Assembly (NCBI RefSeq): GCF_963678635.1 | Contig: NC_087062.1 | Location: forward strand, 70,401,345 to 70,465,344 | Direction: 5' to 3' | Length of the DNA: 64,000 bases | Source: Symsagittifera roscoffensis | Lineage: Eukaryota > Xenacoelomorpha > Acoela > Convolutidae | Part shown: positions 1-12,800 of the stretch, piece by piece | Layout of the letters: each line of letters opens with the position of its first letter | Numbering within the stretch: the stretch's first letter is position 1 | Translations under genes and position numbers: made by a program | The notes under the pieces: generated by a model | Told to the model about the DNA's origin: nothing | The model's database searches: none | What the model saw: the letters and a program-made list of their open reading frames with translations, nothing else

Positions 1-3000
1 GATTTCCAAAAAACCAATCCAAAATTAGGTTGACAAACTCTGTGACTCCAATTAGCCTAATTTAAACCATTTTTTTTGTGCCGCAGGCAAGATTTGAAAA
101 AAAATGCACAGAAAAGCATTTTAAATTTTTTTTGGAAAGGCTCATAAAAATTTCTTTTTTCTGGCGCGCTCTCCCCCCTCAAAATTACTATATAATCACT
201 GAAAGGTTTAGGATCGCTCAGTCAAAAATGGAAGCCCTAAAGTCGCCCCTTAATCGGCTACTGTTTTCGATTTTTCTACTTTATTCCACCCAAAATAATT
301 TAACAGTGCATCTCTAATACTTTCACGCCTCGTTCAAATCAAAGTTTTGAAATATATAGAATTTGAAAAAATCACCTAGGAGCATTTTAATTCCTAATCT
401 TTTAATTTGAGATTTTCAAAAAGACCTAGATTTATTGAAAGCCGTGAATGACAAATTGAATCAAGACTGCTCATATCAGCGCGAAGCTCTGAATTTTCTC
501 ACTGCATTTAAGAGATGGAGAAAAATGGATGAAAATTCCAAAAAAAGGAAAAAGAAGTATCTTTTTGAAGATCATCCCTCACACGTTAGGTAAAATACAA
601 AGTGATATACATTGCAAAGTCTTAAATCAACCACACTTTTCAAACCACCATAAGTTTACAGAAAATGAACGCAGGTGATCTCAGGACAGCAATACTTTTC
701 CAATGATATAACAAATTCAGTCAAAATTACGAGTTCAAAACTTTGTGTAGAGAAAAAAATACACCTCGAGCACAGATATTCCCTTATTTTCTCCCAAAAA
801 AGATTCGGAACAATAATTTAATTTCACGGAATCAACCAATTGGCCTAAAAAAGGATTGCAATCGAGCTCAGATTTGAAAATTGCTTGTCCTAAATTTTTG
901 TAAAAGTGGCTGAATCATGGTTTCTTGGCTCTTTAAAAAGGCTGTAGAGGCGGTTGTTAGAGACAGTAGCCACTAAGTGGACACTTTCAAGTTCTGTAGC
1001 TAAGCCGATTAGTACTTGTGACGACTTGTGTACTTTTAAAAAGAAAACTGCTGAAAACAATAAATGCAATTTAGATAAAACCTGGCAATTACAAAAAAAA
1101 CAATTCCGATAGTTGAAAGATTGTGTTACGCACTAACGACAATGCCAGAAGCTTGCTTATTTTTATATAAATTGACTGGAATAACTCTAATTCAAGCTTC
1201 AGTAACGATGTTTCAATCACAATATTTTGTTCCGACTATTTCTGAAGAAAATGACGGATTATTTTTTGGGGTGGTTTTTTTCTTCAGACAATTTTCGACT
1301 CCTTCAGGAGCAATTTTGACAAAATTTTTTATATTAGTCGAAAGATATTGTTGTGTTCAGCTCAAATTAAAAAAAAAATCATCATCTTTCTTTTTTTTTG
1401 AGTAAAGATATGGGGATTCTAAGATTGCCTATTTGCCCATTTTCGGACAATAAACGAGCAATAAATTTCCTGCTATTAACACGTAAGCATATAAAAAATT
1501 GTTCCAAATTGCATTGATGCATGTCAATTGATCAATTTAAAACTTTGCTTATATAAAACATATCACCTTGTGGAGGACCATTTTCGAAAAAATCTCAACA
1601 AAATTGCATTTTTTCCATTTTTTTTGAAAACTTCATTAACTATTTTAATTTAAACTACCCGTTAGTAATTCAAATTCAGTCGGAACATCATCGTCTATGC
1701 CTTGATATAAGCGGTCTTGTTGTTACTTTAAGTTTTCATATATGAGCTCAACAAGACTGCTTGTATCAGGTCGAAGCCCTTAAATGTCCCGATTTCCTTT
1801 TATCATATCGGGCTCGGGTTTTTTTGACAAACTAACTTGAGTTTTGTAATTTCAAATCTACTATTTTCTGGAGGGGGACGGGTGGACGGATTTCCAAAAA
1901 ACTAATCAACAATTAGGTTGACAAACTCTGTGACTCCAATTAGCCCAATTGAAACCAACTTTTTTGTGCCGCACGCAAGATTTGAAAAAAATACACAGAA
2001 AAGCAGTTTAAAATTTTTTTGGAAAGGCTTATAAAAATTTCTTTTTTTCTGGCGCGCTCTCTCCCCTCAAAATTACTATATAATCACTGAAAGGTTTAGG
2101 ATCGCTCAATCAAAAATGGGAGCCCTAAAGTCGCCCCCTTAATCGGCTACTGTTTTCAATTTTTCTACTTTATTCCACCCAAAATAGTTTAACAGTGCAT
2201 CTCTAATACTTTCACGCCTCGTTAAAATCAAAGTTTTGGAATGTATAGAATTTGAAAAACCCACCTATGAGCATTTTAATTCCTACTCTTTTAATTTGAG
2301 ATTTACAAAAAGACCTAGATTTATTGAGAGCCCTGAATGACAAATTGAATCAAGACTGCTCATATCAGCGCGAAGCTCTGAATTTTCTCACTGCATTTAA
2401 GAGCTATGGAGAAAAATGGATGAAAATTCCAAAAAAAGGAAAAAGAAGTATCTTTATGAAGATCATCCTTCACACGTTAGGTAAAATACAAAGTGATATA
2501 TTTTGCAAAGTCTTAAATCAACCAAACTTTTCAAACCACCATAAGTTTACAGAAAATGAACACAGGTGATCTCAGGACAGCAATACTTTTCCAATGATAT
2601 AACAAGTTCAGTCAAAATTACGAGTTCAAAACTTTGTGTAGAGAAAAAAATACACCTCGAGCACAAATATTGCGTAGTTTTCTCCCAAAAAATATTCGGA
2701 ACAATAATTTAATTTCACGGAATCAACCAATTGGCCTAAAAAAGGATTGCAATCGAGCTCAGATTTGAAAATTGCTTGTCCTAAATTTTTGTAAAAGTGG
2801 CTGAATCATGGTTTCTTGGCTCTTTAAAAAGGCTGTAGAGGCGGTTGTTAGAGACAGTAGCCACTAAGTGGACACTTTCAAGTTCTGTAGCTAAGCCGAT
2901 TAGTACTTGTGACGACTTGTGTATTTTAAAAAAAAACTGCTGAAAACAATAACTGCAATTTAAATAGAACCTGGCAATTACAAAAAAAACAATTCCGATA

Positions 3001-3680
3001 GTTGAAAGATTGTGTTACGCACTAATCACAATGCCAGAATCTCGCTTATATCTATATAAATTGATTGGAATAACTCTAATTCAAGCTTCAGTAACGATGT
3101 TTCAAACACAATTTTTTGTTCCGACTATTTCTGAAGAAAATGACGGATTATTTTTTGGGTTGGTTTTTTTCTTCAGACAATTTTCGACTCTTTCAGTAGC
3201 AATTTTGACAAAAATTTTTTATATTAGTCGAAAGATTTTGTTGTGTTCAGCTCAAATTAAAAATTTTATCATCTTTGTTTTTTTGAGTAAAGATATGGGG
3301 ATTTTAAGATTGCCAATTTGCCCATTTTCGGACAATAAACGTGCGATAAATTTCCTGCTATTAACACGTAAGCATATAAGAAATAGTTCCAAATTGCATT
3401 GATGCATGTCAATTGATCAATTTAAAACTATGCTTTTATAAAAACATATCACCTTGTGGAGGATCATTTTCGAAAAAATCTCAACAAAATTGAAATTTTT
3501 CCAGTTTTTTTGGAAACTTCATTAACTATTTTATTTTAAAATACCCGTTAGTAATTCAAATTCAGTCGGAACATCCTGGTCTAAGCCTTGATATAAGCAG
3601 TCTTGTTGATACTTTAAGTTTTCATATATGAGCTAAACAAGACTGCTTGTATCAGGTCGAAGCCCTTAAATGTCCCGACT
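1..3680. repeat. Two tandem copies of a 1,888-bp non-coding unit
   Basis: The stretch from position 1 is repeated from 1,889 with a constant offset of about 1,886-1,888 bp, through a shared end near 1,790 and 3,676. The copies differ by scattered substitutions and small indels, so they are older than the 1,880-bp array further right. The left copy may begin outside the window. Each copy holds a matching ATG-less frame (1,121-1,405 and 3,010-3,402). Most amino-acid positions that differ between the frames are replacements, so protein coding is not supported. Each unit also contains a decayed piece related to the GTTCCGAC-ended elements (about 680-810 and 2,570-2,705), which suggests the unit was assembled from older mobile DNA. 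Confidence 0.9.
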
Positions 3681-4050
3681 TCATTTTAGGATCCAAGGAG
3701 AAGTGTTGCTTTCAAATATTGATGAAAACCTCAGAAAACAAATGTTAAAAAAAAACAAAATTTTTAGAAAGTGTTTTTTGAAATCATCCATATAAACGCT
3801 TTATTGGGCAAATTTGGCAAAGTATTGAACAAGCCAAAAAGCGTGGCTTAATTCAGTTTGGAACGATTCCCAAAATGGGTCAAATCTCCGCTTTCACTAA
3901 ACATATGGTGCGTTAACTGACTGTCGGAAATCGGCAATGTTGCAACGCCTATAGTTTTATAAAAGTTGATCACTCGTGAAATTTGTTTTTATATTTGAGC
4001 TCAGGACAACAACTTTTTTGATTTTACCTAACAATTCCTCCCCCGCGCTT
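3671..4050 (+). mobile_element. Fragment of a GTTCCGAC-family element
   Basis: It begins with a variant end (GTCCCGAC) and shares internal blocks with the better copy at 7,646-8,137: a GATCAC-GTGAAAT block and a GAGCTCAGGACAACAA block in the same order. The right terminus is not recognisable. Most likely a truncated non-autonomous DNA transposon. It could instead be a remnant of the neighbouring 1,888-bp unit, which contains related sequence. Confidence 0.45.
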
Positions 4051-5079
4051 CAAGAAAGGAAGGGAGATTGTTAAGTAGACTGAATCAGCGCAACCAATTT
4101 TCGACCAATCAGAAAGCAGCAAAACACGCATTTTCCATGAAACGCTCTAGTGCTAATTTACCGTTTTGTATAGGTGTGCAGTTTTTCTAGTAAAAACCAT
4201 AGGAGAGATATTGTTAAGTAGATGCTACTTTACATTATAACGGACAATTTCAATAAAATTTAGAGTTTTACTTTATAATCTAATAACAATTTCAATTTTT
4301 ATTAACAAAAATAGATTCTGCTCCGTTTTACTAGTTATTCAATTGTCCAATTTTACCACAAAATGTTTTTAGGTAAACTATTTCCACGAATCTTTCTGTT
4401 TTTAATTTTTTGTATTAAACTGACGACCAAATATTTGATAAACATTTGAATAGCCCAGGAAATTTTTTTTATAAAATCTACTTCACTCCAATCTAATCAA
4501 GTTTCCAAACAGTTAAAATGAAATGTTTTCTCTTTGGGGTTTTCGGAAAATAAACGATGATCTTGCTGAAACTTTTTTCAATAACTTATTAGGTCATATA
4601 ATGGGATGCAAATTTGGTACAAAGAAATCACTTTTTCCCTAAATATAATTAACAACAAGCAATAATAAATTCTGAAACTAATCTATCAAAAAAAGGCTTG
4701 TCATCGAAAGTTATTGATCGGAAAAAACATTGGAGCTCAGTCATATGACAAAAAAACTGGAACTTTCTGAATGCAAATTGTTTTGTATCCTTTTTACTAT
4801 TCAAAGAGACATTAAGTTTTTTCCACTTTTGCAGAATAGATTCTGAAGCGTTGATTTCGAGCAAGGTGGACATTGTTAAATCCTAAAAATCAAAAACGGA
4901 CATCAATTGACTCTTCTTAACAAATCATGAGTTCAGCACCTTAAGGCGGCAAATATTCATTGATATAAAGGAATTTTACAGATCAAAGTTAAACAAAAAA
5001 GCTATATGAAAGGTCTTGTTATGATAGTTTTAAGAGGTTTTGATAAGTTTTGTCGCAATTGTGCATATTTACAAAATTT
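4051..5079. other. Gene-free AT-rich stretch
   Basis: No gene is recognised. Two near-identical motifs (GAGATTGTTAAGTAGA-like) lie about 140 bp apart near 4,065 and 4,205 and could be the edges of a small decayed insertion. The short open frames here have no recognisable family features. Confidence 0.4.
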
Positions 5080-5650
5080 ATAGGGCGTATCTCAGGGTTA
5101 ACACCAAATCAGGCCATTTTTGGTTAAACTGTGCTCCTACCTCATTCGCTGAATAAATTTTGATACAATTGGTTGCGCATAAACCATTCCAAAACTGAAA
5201 AACTCTATGCCATCCTTCGACCGGATTGTTGGTTTGCTGATTTCCATTCATCGCATGCTGCACTGATTCCGTATAGCTGGATGGAAATTTGGATATGTTC
5301 GTAGAGTTCTATATATTTATTCCGTCACCCACGTTTTATTTGAAATGAACGAAATAACGCCGGAGCTGTTCATTCTCAGTTGCTGTCGAGTACAGAGCTT
5401 CTTATGCCAACTTCAAGTCGCATTGACGATTGAGAGCCACAGCAGTAAAGGATTTCGTTTTCCTTCTTAGTTCTTTTCTTGTCTCAACCCCCAGTCCTAT
5501 TTGTTTTTTTGCCTGCGCACAATGAAACACTCCTTTTTACAGACGCCAGGGGGGTATTCCGATTTGAAGGCAGAATTGGCTGCTTGTTTGAAATCAATAG
5601 CAATTTCGGCTCTAATAGCGGGTTAGTTCACGTAACAGCCGTAAAGCTTG
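5080..5650 (-). pseudogene. MULE-type transposase remnant
   Basis: Read on the minus strand, two separated blocks match the order seen in MULE (Mutator-like) transposase domains. The upstream block (about 5,500-5,625) reads as a DFKQAANSAFKSEYPP stretch, like the DFExAxxNAxxxxFP core. A shifted frame then gives an FHCAQA-like piece, equivalent to the GCxFHxxQ motif. The downstream block (5,110-5,310) gives FPSSYTESVQ followed by TNNPVEGWHRVFQ, matching the TNNxxEGWH hallmark. Stop codons and frameshifts between the blocks show the gene is dead. A GTAGGAG after the second block could be a fossil splice donor. Family assignment rests on motif recognition only; the host may instead have exonised a piece, but nothing supports that. 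Confidence 0.62.
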
Positions 5651-5699
5651 TTGAGCCTGCTGTTGAGTTTTTTTACTGTGACAGAAAGTAAACCATTGG

Positions 5700-6506
5700 G
5701 AGGGAGCAGTTGTTTGTGACAGCATGTAGAATAAATACTTGACAAAAAAAAACTTTTAAATATTCGAACTTCCTTTTATTTTTCATCTTCAAAGATCAAG
5801 ATTCGTTTTCCGATTTTTAGTGGGTGTTACGGGTCTTAGTTGAGAGGTAATTAAAGGATTATCTTACGAGCTTATTGCGAGTTATCGCGTTTTGCGATTT
5901 GCCGGAATTGCTAATTTATACAAGTTGTCTTCTTTACGAGTTGTGTTTTTCCTTGCGAAATTTCGTGTTACTCGAAAAGAAGATGGTAACTAAAACGATT
6001 TAAGTATCAGAAACGTTTGAATGAGATGGTTATTTTTTTTATTGAGAGAATCAGAAATTTCAGTTGAACAAAAGTTCAGTACGTCCAAGCAATAGCTAAC
6101 AGATGTTTAAAAGTTATTATCATATGTAATTTTAATTTTAATCCTATATAAAAAACATAAAAGCTATCCCACATCCGCGGAAGCATGGCAGTTTGTTTAA
6201 TCAAGTCTTGCTGTAATAAAATCAATTGTTTTACTGTCGGATAGTTTTTAAGTCATAATATTTAATTTTTATCTCGTACTATAAGAAATCATCCTGAAAC
6301 TGCTCTTTTTCATCCCCCCACTTGCGAATAAGGGAAAAAGAGCCCTTTGAACTCCCCACGATCAGATTTTTTAGATATTTCAATAACTCATCCTCGGTAA
6401 GGAGATTTTTAATTGTTATCTGGACAGGGTTAATTTTAACTTGATCACAAACCGCACATCATCCTCTCTATTTGCAGAACTAACAATGGGTTTGGTTTTT
6501 TTTAAG
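5700..6506. other. Sequence upstream of the first GPCR exon
   Basis: AT-rich DNA with no recognised coding exon. It should be the downstream end of the preceding GPCR intron, because the first visible exon opens inside the third intracellular loop. A stronger-looking acceptor (TATTTGCAG, ending 6,477) is not usable in the receptor frame because a TAA follows at 6,503-6,505. Confidence 0.5.
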
Positions 6507-6850
6507 GACACGAGAACTGTGGTAGCAATCCTGCAATTGTGGTCACCCCAACCGAGGAAGAGGCGGAGGAGGAGGGGGAGAACGGAAACGTAAAAAAATG
6601 CGAGCAAGGAAATCAACCCAAATTCAACCTCATTTCAAGCCTCATCCCGCGAAGCACAATTAAGCGATTCTCAAATTCAAGCAACACTTCACAGCAGAAA
6701 CTGATGAACCACAAGGTCAATGACCGAAAAGCGATGAAAACTCTGACCTTTTTATTGGGGGCGTTCATAATTTGTTGGACTCCCTGGAACATTGCGGAAA
6801 TAATCAATGGATTTTGGGGTCCAAAGACAGTCAACTATCATGTATATCAG
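6507..6850 (+). CDS. GPCR exon: third intracellular loop and TM6
   Basis: The acceptor is a T-rich tract ending in AAG at 6,506. The exon starts with two bases of a split codon and runs open to GTAATA at 6,851. A Glu-rich run (TEEEAEEEGEN) and a Ser/Asn/Lys-rich linker form the loop. A basic DRKAMKT motif then leads into TM6 (about 6,728-6,810) with CWTPWN. The loop sequence itself is not conserved between families, so identification depends on TM6. Confidence 0.78.
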
Positions 6851-9800
6851 GTAATAGTAGAAAAACAAAACAGTTACGATTAAGAACTGAAATTACTAGT
6901 TTGGTATCAAATTTTTTATCGAAAGGGTCTTTATGCAATTTTCATTATCTGAATTTAACTACTCAAATCATGTCGCAGGTTCCAACTTGTTTACACCGTC
7001 GAAAATCTTCAAAATACTCTTGAAAAAAAGATAAAATTTTAGTTGTGCAGGTCTCTAGATTGATGTTTTTGATTTTTATCCTTCTAACAAAGATTAAATT
7101 TTATTGTCGGATATTATCGAATCACTTATTGTCGGATATTTAAGTTCATCTTTATCGAATCACTTATTGTCGGATATTTAAGTTCATCTTTACACTGATA
7201 ACTAAATTTAAAAAAAACTTCTGTGTTGATTTCTTAATGCGAAAAAACCGATTTTTGTATTTCTTTTTGATCAGGGCAAATTTGCCTGTGTTCTAAAATT
7301 CAGTGTCTTTTAATAGGCTTCAAAAGGACTGGGTGCTGGTTTTATTCCCTGCAAGGCTAGTAAAAAAAACTCAACCGCCTTACTGGCAACGTGCTTTTTT
7401 CGATATTCGATAAAATAGTTCAAAAAGGTTTGCTTTATTTGAAGAAATCCGACCTTGAAAAAACAAAAACAATTAGACACATATTTGAAAAATTGAAAAA
7501 TTATTGTCCAGTTTTTCAGTTTTTTTTCCATTTTACAATAACACTACAGTTTAAAATATTTCATTTAAGGTTTAACCAGTAAGCTGACAAAAAGATCAAA
7601 CGCAAACCAAGACAAATCTGCTCGTATCAGGGCGAAGCCCTGAATGTTCCGACTGCCTTTTAAAGTCAATGGAGCAGTAATTAAAAAATTAAAAGTAATA
7701 AAAAAATGATATTTTTTTTCTCTAAGATTTGAGGTTTTTTTGTGAAAATCATCCCCCCACTCGCCATATAAAGTACAAAAGGATAGATTTCGCTCCTTGT
7801 AACAAATCAATTATGGCATATAAGCTCCTTTCCACCAATTTGGAACAATTTCTAAGACGGATTAAATCTCCGCTTACGCGTTAATAGCGCGAAATATATC
7901 GCGCATTAATTGTCCCAAAATGGCCAAAATAGCAATTTTTGAAGCCTCATATTTTTACAAAAATTGATCACAGGTGAAATGATTTTTCAAATTTAAGCTC
8001 AAGACAACAATATGTTTTGAATGTTATAACAAAATTCCGTCAAAAACAGCTCGTTAAAAATTCGAAATTTGTCTGAAGAAGAAAAAAACCTACACCATGC
8101 ACAAACATTCCTTTACTTTCGTAACGAAAGTCGGAACAAAAACTTGATCAAAAAATTTCAAATCAATAAAAAAGCTAGATGACAAAACTCAGCTTACTTA
8201 TAATTGAATGGTTGATTCATTTCACTAGTTGTGTTGTCGATTCTAAAATTTCTTTCCATCGATTAGACCGTGAAATTAAAAAAATATATATCTATTTATC
8301 TACTCCTAGATCTTCTCTGCATTTAAACCATTCTACTTGTTAATGGCTTTGTTGATACAAAATGATTCCCGATAACATTAGGCGGATAATAATTGAATTT
8401 ATCGCGCGTTCATTGTCCCATATTGGCCAAAATGGCAATCTGAAAACCCCCATAACTTTACGAAAAATAATCACAGGTAAAATATATCTTTTCAAATTTA
8501 AGCTCAGGACAACAGTACCTTTTGAATGAAAAAAAAAATTCCGTCAGAAATAGCTGGTCAAAAAGTCGAAATTTGTCTGAAGAAAAAAAAAGCAAACCCA
8601 CCCCGAGCACAAATCTTCCGTTACTTTCGAAGCGCAAGTCGGAACAAAAACGAAAACGGTAGCGGTAAAAAAAATAAACTTTTATTGTTTAGTTATCTTT
8701 TATCGGTTTGAAAAATTTTCAAAAATAATTCAACAAACCAGGGATATTTTTCTGATACAGGATCTGTTTAACTGCTCCTCCGAGCCGGGTTAAAGCTATT
8801 TAGATAATTATCGCTAATTCATTAAAAAAATGTTTCATAGACAGTTTCTTCGATGATTCAGTATTGATTCACAAGGTCGGCTAACTTACAAATGGCTATA
8901 AACAGCCTGAGGAAATTGCGGAAACCCTCAGTTGTAAACAAAGCACAGAGAAGCTTATGATTAAGTGCAAACAACTATCACCAACTGATTGTTGTTCACG
9001 GATGCGTAAGAGCAATTTTTTAAGAAAAAAAATTGCTCATATTCAAATTTAAATGACTTTCTTATGACTTTTTTTGTAGATCTTGCTTGATAATTTATCA
9101 AAAAAGCAGCAATGAAGTAAAGGCAGCTAAACCTTAGTTGAATTGTCGGTAACTATAATTGAATTTTCAACCCCAAACTTACTGAGTTTTTACTTTTATT
9201 GATTTTTACTCATTCGTCTACAAATAACTATGCATTCTAAACACGGCCCTTTCATTTTTCCAAAAAACGAATTTTTAATTTTTAAAAAGATATATAATTA
9301 TTTGATCAAATTGCGCTAGAAATGTTACGCACTGAAGTTTGTTTATTGAATCAGCAGTATAAAATCAAAATCAGTGTTAAATTATTTTTTGAAATTTCAA
9401 GTTTTCGAAATCTGAAATTTATACAGTAAACGATTTCTAAAGAATTAACAAATGCATATGAGAGACACTTATTTAGGGGCAAAAAAAACTAATTGTTAAG
9501 AAAGTTTCAAAATAACCTTGAAAATAAACTTTTCGATCCATTTTTTAAGGTGTACTCAGTTTTTGTTGAACGCAATCAGGAACAAAATAAATAATAAAAT
9601 TTAAATAAAGCGCTTCTTTTTTTCATTCAAGTCAAAAAATTTTTAAATGGCTATTTTAAAGTTTTTATCAGTGACGGTTGCGTCAAAAACGTTAGCTTTC
9701 TGGTACAAAATTTGTGACCATTTTTGTTAATACTTCCATCTAAGTTGATTGTCGTCAAGTTTAAGCTTGCCAGTTTTTATACTAAGAAGTTCAACATTTA

Positions 9801-12800
9801 AGATGTTTTTGAAAACTGAAGGCGCTATATAAAAAACGTAAATAGATTTACAAAACGACACATCTAAGAACTTATTAATCATACATGTACAATTTTGGTA
9901 GCGCCGACGCGAATGGTCACCATAAGGCTACAAGCCTGTTAGCAGGTGCTCTTTATTTGAGAGCAATTTGAAAAGTGAGAACCAAGTTTTTTGTTTTTTG
10001 TTCGATTTAAAATTACCCGTTTTTATCAGACTGTTTCTATCCGATATTTCTGAAAACTAAAAGCGCTATTTTTTCTCAATTTCTGAAAACTTTTTGCACA
10101 TTTAGAGGAGATTAGAAAAATCCAATTACTGTTTCATTCATCAAATTGGCCAGTCTATTTTTGCGTGATTTTTGATTTACGCTTAAAAGTTGAAAATCAG
10201 CACGGCAAATTCAAAAATCCAAACTGTGATTTTCAGTCTGCAATTCACAATCGAATTTTACTTCGTGAATAATCTTGAAAATAAACTTTTCGATCCATTT
10301 TTTAAGGTGTACTCAATTTTTGTTGAACGCAATCAGCTTGTAAGTTTTTGACTTGAATCGAAATCGAATACACCTGTCCTAACTTTTCTTGAGAGTGAAT
10401 GTGCTTCAATTGCCCACAATTTATCACCATTCGCTACAACTAGGATAAAACAGAAAAAAAATATTAATAAAGCAAACCCACCCCGAGCACAAATCTTCCG
10501 TTACTTTCGAAGCGCAAGTCGGAACAAAAACGAAAACGGTAGCGGTAAAAAAAATAAACTTTTATTGTTTAGTTATCTTTTATCGGTTTGAAAAATTTTC
10601 AAAAATAATTCAACAAACCAGGGATATTTTTCTGATACAGGATCTGTTTAACTGCTCCTCCGAGCCGGGTTAAAGCTATTTAGATAATTATCGCTAATTC
10701 ATTAAAAAAATGTTTCATAGACAGTTTCTTCGATGATTCAGTATTGATTCACAAGGTCGGCTAACTTACAAATGGCTATAAACAGCCTGAGGAAATTGCG
10801 GAAACCCTCAGTTGTAAACAAAGCCCAGAGAAGCTTATGATTAAGTGCAAACAACTATCACCAACTGATTGTTGTTCACGGATGCGTAAGAGCAATTTTT
10901 TAAGAAAAAAAATTGCTCATATTCAAATTTAAATGACTTTCTTATGACTTTTTTGTAGATCTTGCTTGATAATTTATCAAAAAAGCAGCAATGAAGTAAA
11001 GGCAGCTAAACCTTAGTTGAATTGTCGGTAACTATAATTGAATTTTCAACCCCAAACTTACTGAGTTTTTACTTTTATTGATTTTTACTCATTCGTCTAC
11101 AAATAACTATGCATTCTAAACACGGCCCTTTCATTTTTCCAAAAAACGAATTTTTAATTTTTAAAAAGATATATAATTATTTGATCAAATTGCGCTAGAA
11201 ATGTTACGCACTGAAGTTTGTTTATTGAATCAGCAGTATAAAATCAATATCAGTGTTAAATTATTTTTTGAAATTTCAAGTTTTCGAAATCTGAAATTTA
11301 TACAGTAAACGATTTCTAAAGAATTAACAAATGCATATGAGAGACACTTATTTAGGGGCAGAAAAAACTAATTGTTAAGAAAGTTTCAAAATAACCTTGA
11401 AAATAAACTTTTCGATCCATTTTTTAAGGTGTACTCAGTTTTTGTTGAACGCAATCAGGAACAAAATAAATAATAAAATTTAAATAAAGCGCTTCTTTTT
11501 TTCATTTAAGTCAAAAAATTTTTAAATGGATATTTTAAAGTTTTTATCAGTGACGGTTGCGTCGAAAACGTTAGCTTTCTGGTACAAAATTTGTGACCAT
11601 TTTTGTTAATACTTCCATCTAAGTTGATTGTCGTCAAGTTTAAGCTTGCCAGTTTTTATACTAAGAAGTTCAACATTTAAGATGTTTTTGAAAACTGAAG
11701 GCGCTATATAAAAAACGTAAATAGATTTACAAAACGACACATCTAAGAACTTATTAATCATACATGTACAATTTTGGTAGCGCCGACGCGAATGGTCACC
11801 ATAAGGCTACAAGCCTGTTAGCAGGTGCTCTTTATTTGAGAGCAATTTGAAAAGTGAGAATCAAGTTTTTTGTTTTTTGTTCGATTTAAAATTACCCGTT
11901 TTTATCAGACTGTTTCTATCCGATATTTCTGAAAACTAAAAGCGCTATTTTTTCTCAATTTCTGAAAACTTTTTGCACATTTAGAGGAGATTAGAAAAAT
12001 CCAATTACTGTTTCATTCATCAAATTGGCCAGTCTATTTTTGCGTGATTTTTGATTTACGCTTAAAAGTTGAAAATCAGCACGGCAAATTCAAAATTCCA
12101 AACTGTGATTTTCAGTCTGCAATTCACAATCAAATTTTACTTCGTGAATAATCTTGAAAATAAACTTTTCGATCCATTTTTTAAGGTGTACTCAATTTTT
12201 GTTGAACGCAATCAGCTTGTAAGTTTTTGACTTGAATCGAAATCGAATACACCTGTCCTAACTTTTCTTGAGAGTGAATGTGCTTCAATTGCCCACAATT
12301 TATCACCATTCGCTACAACTAGGATAAAACAGAAAAAAAATATTAATAAAGCAAACCCACCCCGAGCACAAATCTTCCGTTAGTTTCGAAGCGCAAGTCG
12401 GAACAAAAACGAAAACGGTAGCGGTAAAAAAAATAAACTTTTATTGTTTAGTTATCTTTTATCGGTTTGAAAAATTTTCAAAAATAATTCAACAAACCAG
12501 GGATATTTTTCTGATACAGGATCTGTTTAACTGCTCCTCCGAGCCGGGTTAAAGCTATTTAGATAATTATCGCTAATTCATTAAAAAAATGTTTCATAGA
12601 CAGTTTCTTCGATGATTCAGTATTGATTCACAAGGTCGCCTAACTTACAAATGGCTATAAACAGCCTGAGGAAATTGCGGAAACCCTCAGTTGTAAACAA
12701 AGCCCAGAGAAGCTTATGATTAAGTGCAAACAACTATCACCAACTGATTGTTGTTCACGGATGCGTAAGAGCAATTTTTTAAGAAAAAAAATTGCTCATA

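Noticed and set aside
1121-3402. Similar 94- and 130-codon frames in both copies of the 1,888-bp unit (1,121-1,405 and 3,010-3,402), possible small protein family
   Set aside because: Neither starts with ATG, the differences between copies are mostly amino-acid changing, and similarity follows the DNA duplication rather than the frame.
6471-6506. TATTTGCAG at 6,477 as the acceptor of the first visible GPCR exon
   Set aside because: Using it would put TAA at 6,503 in the receptor frame; the AAG at 6,506 keeps the frame open.
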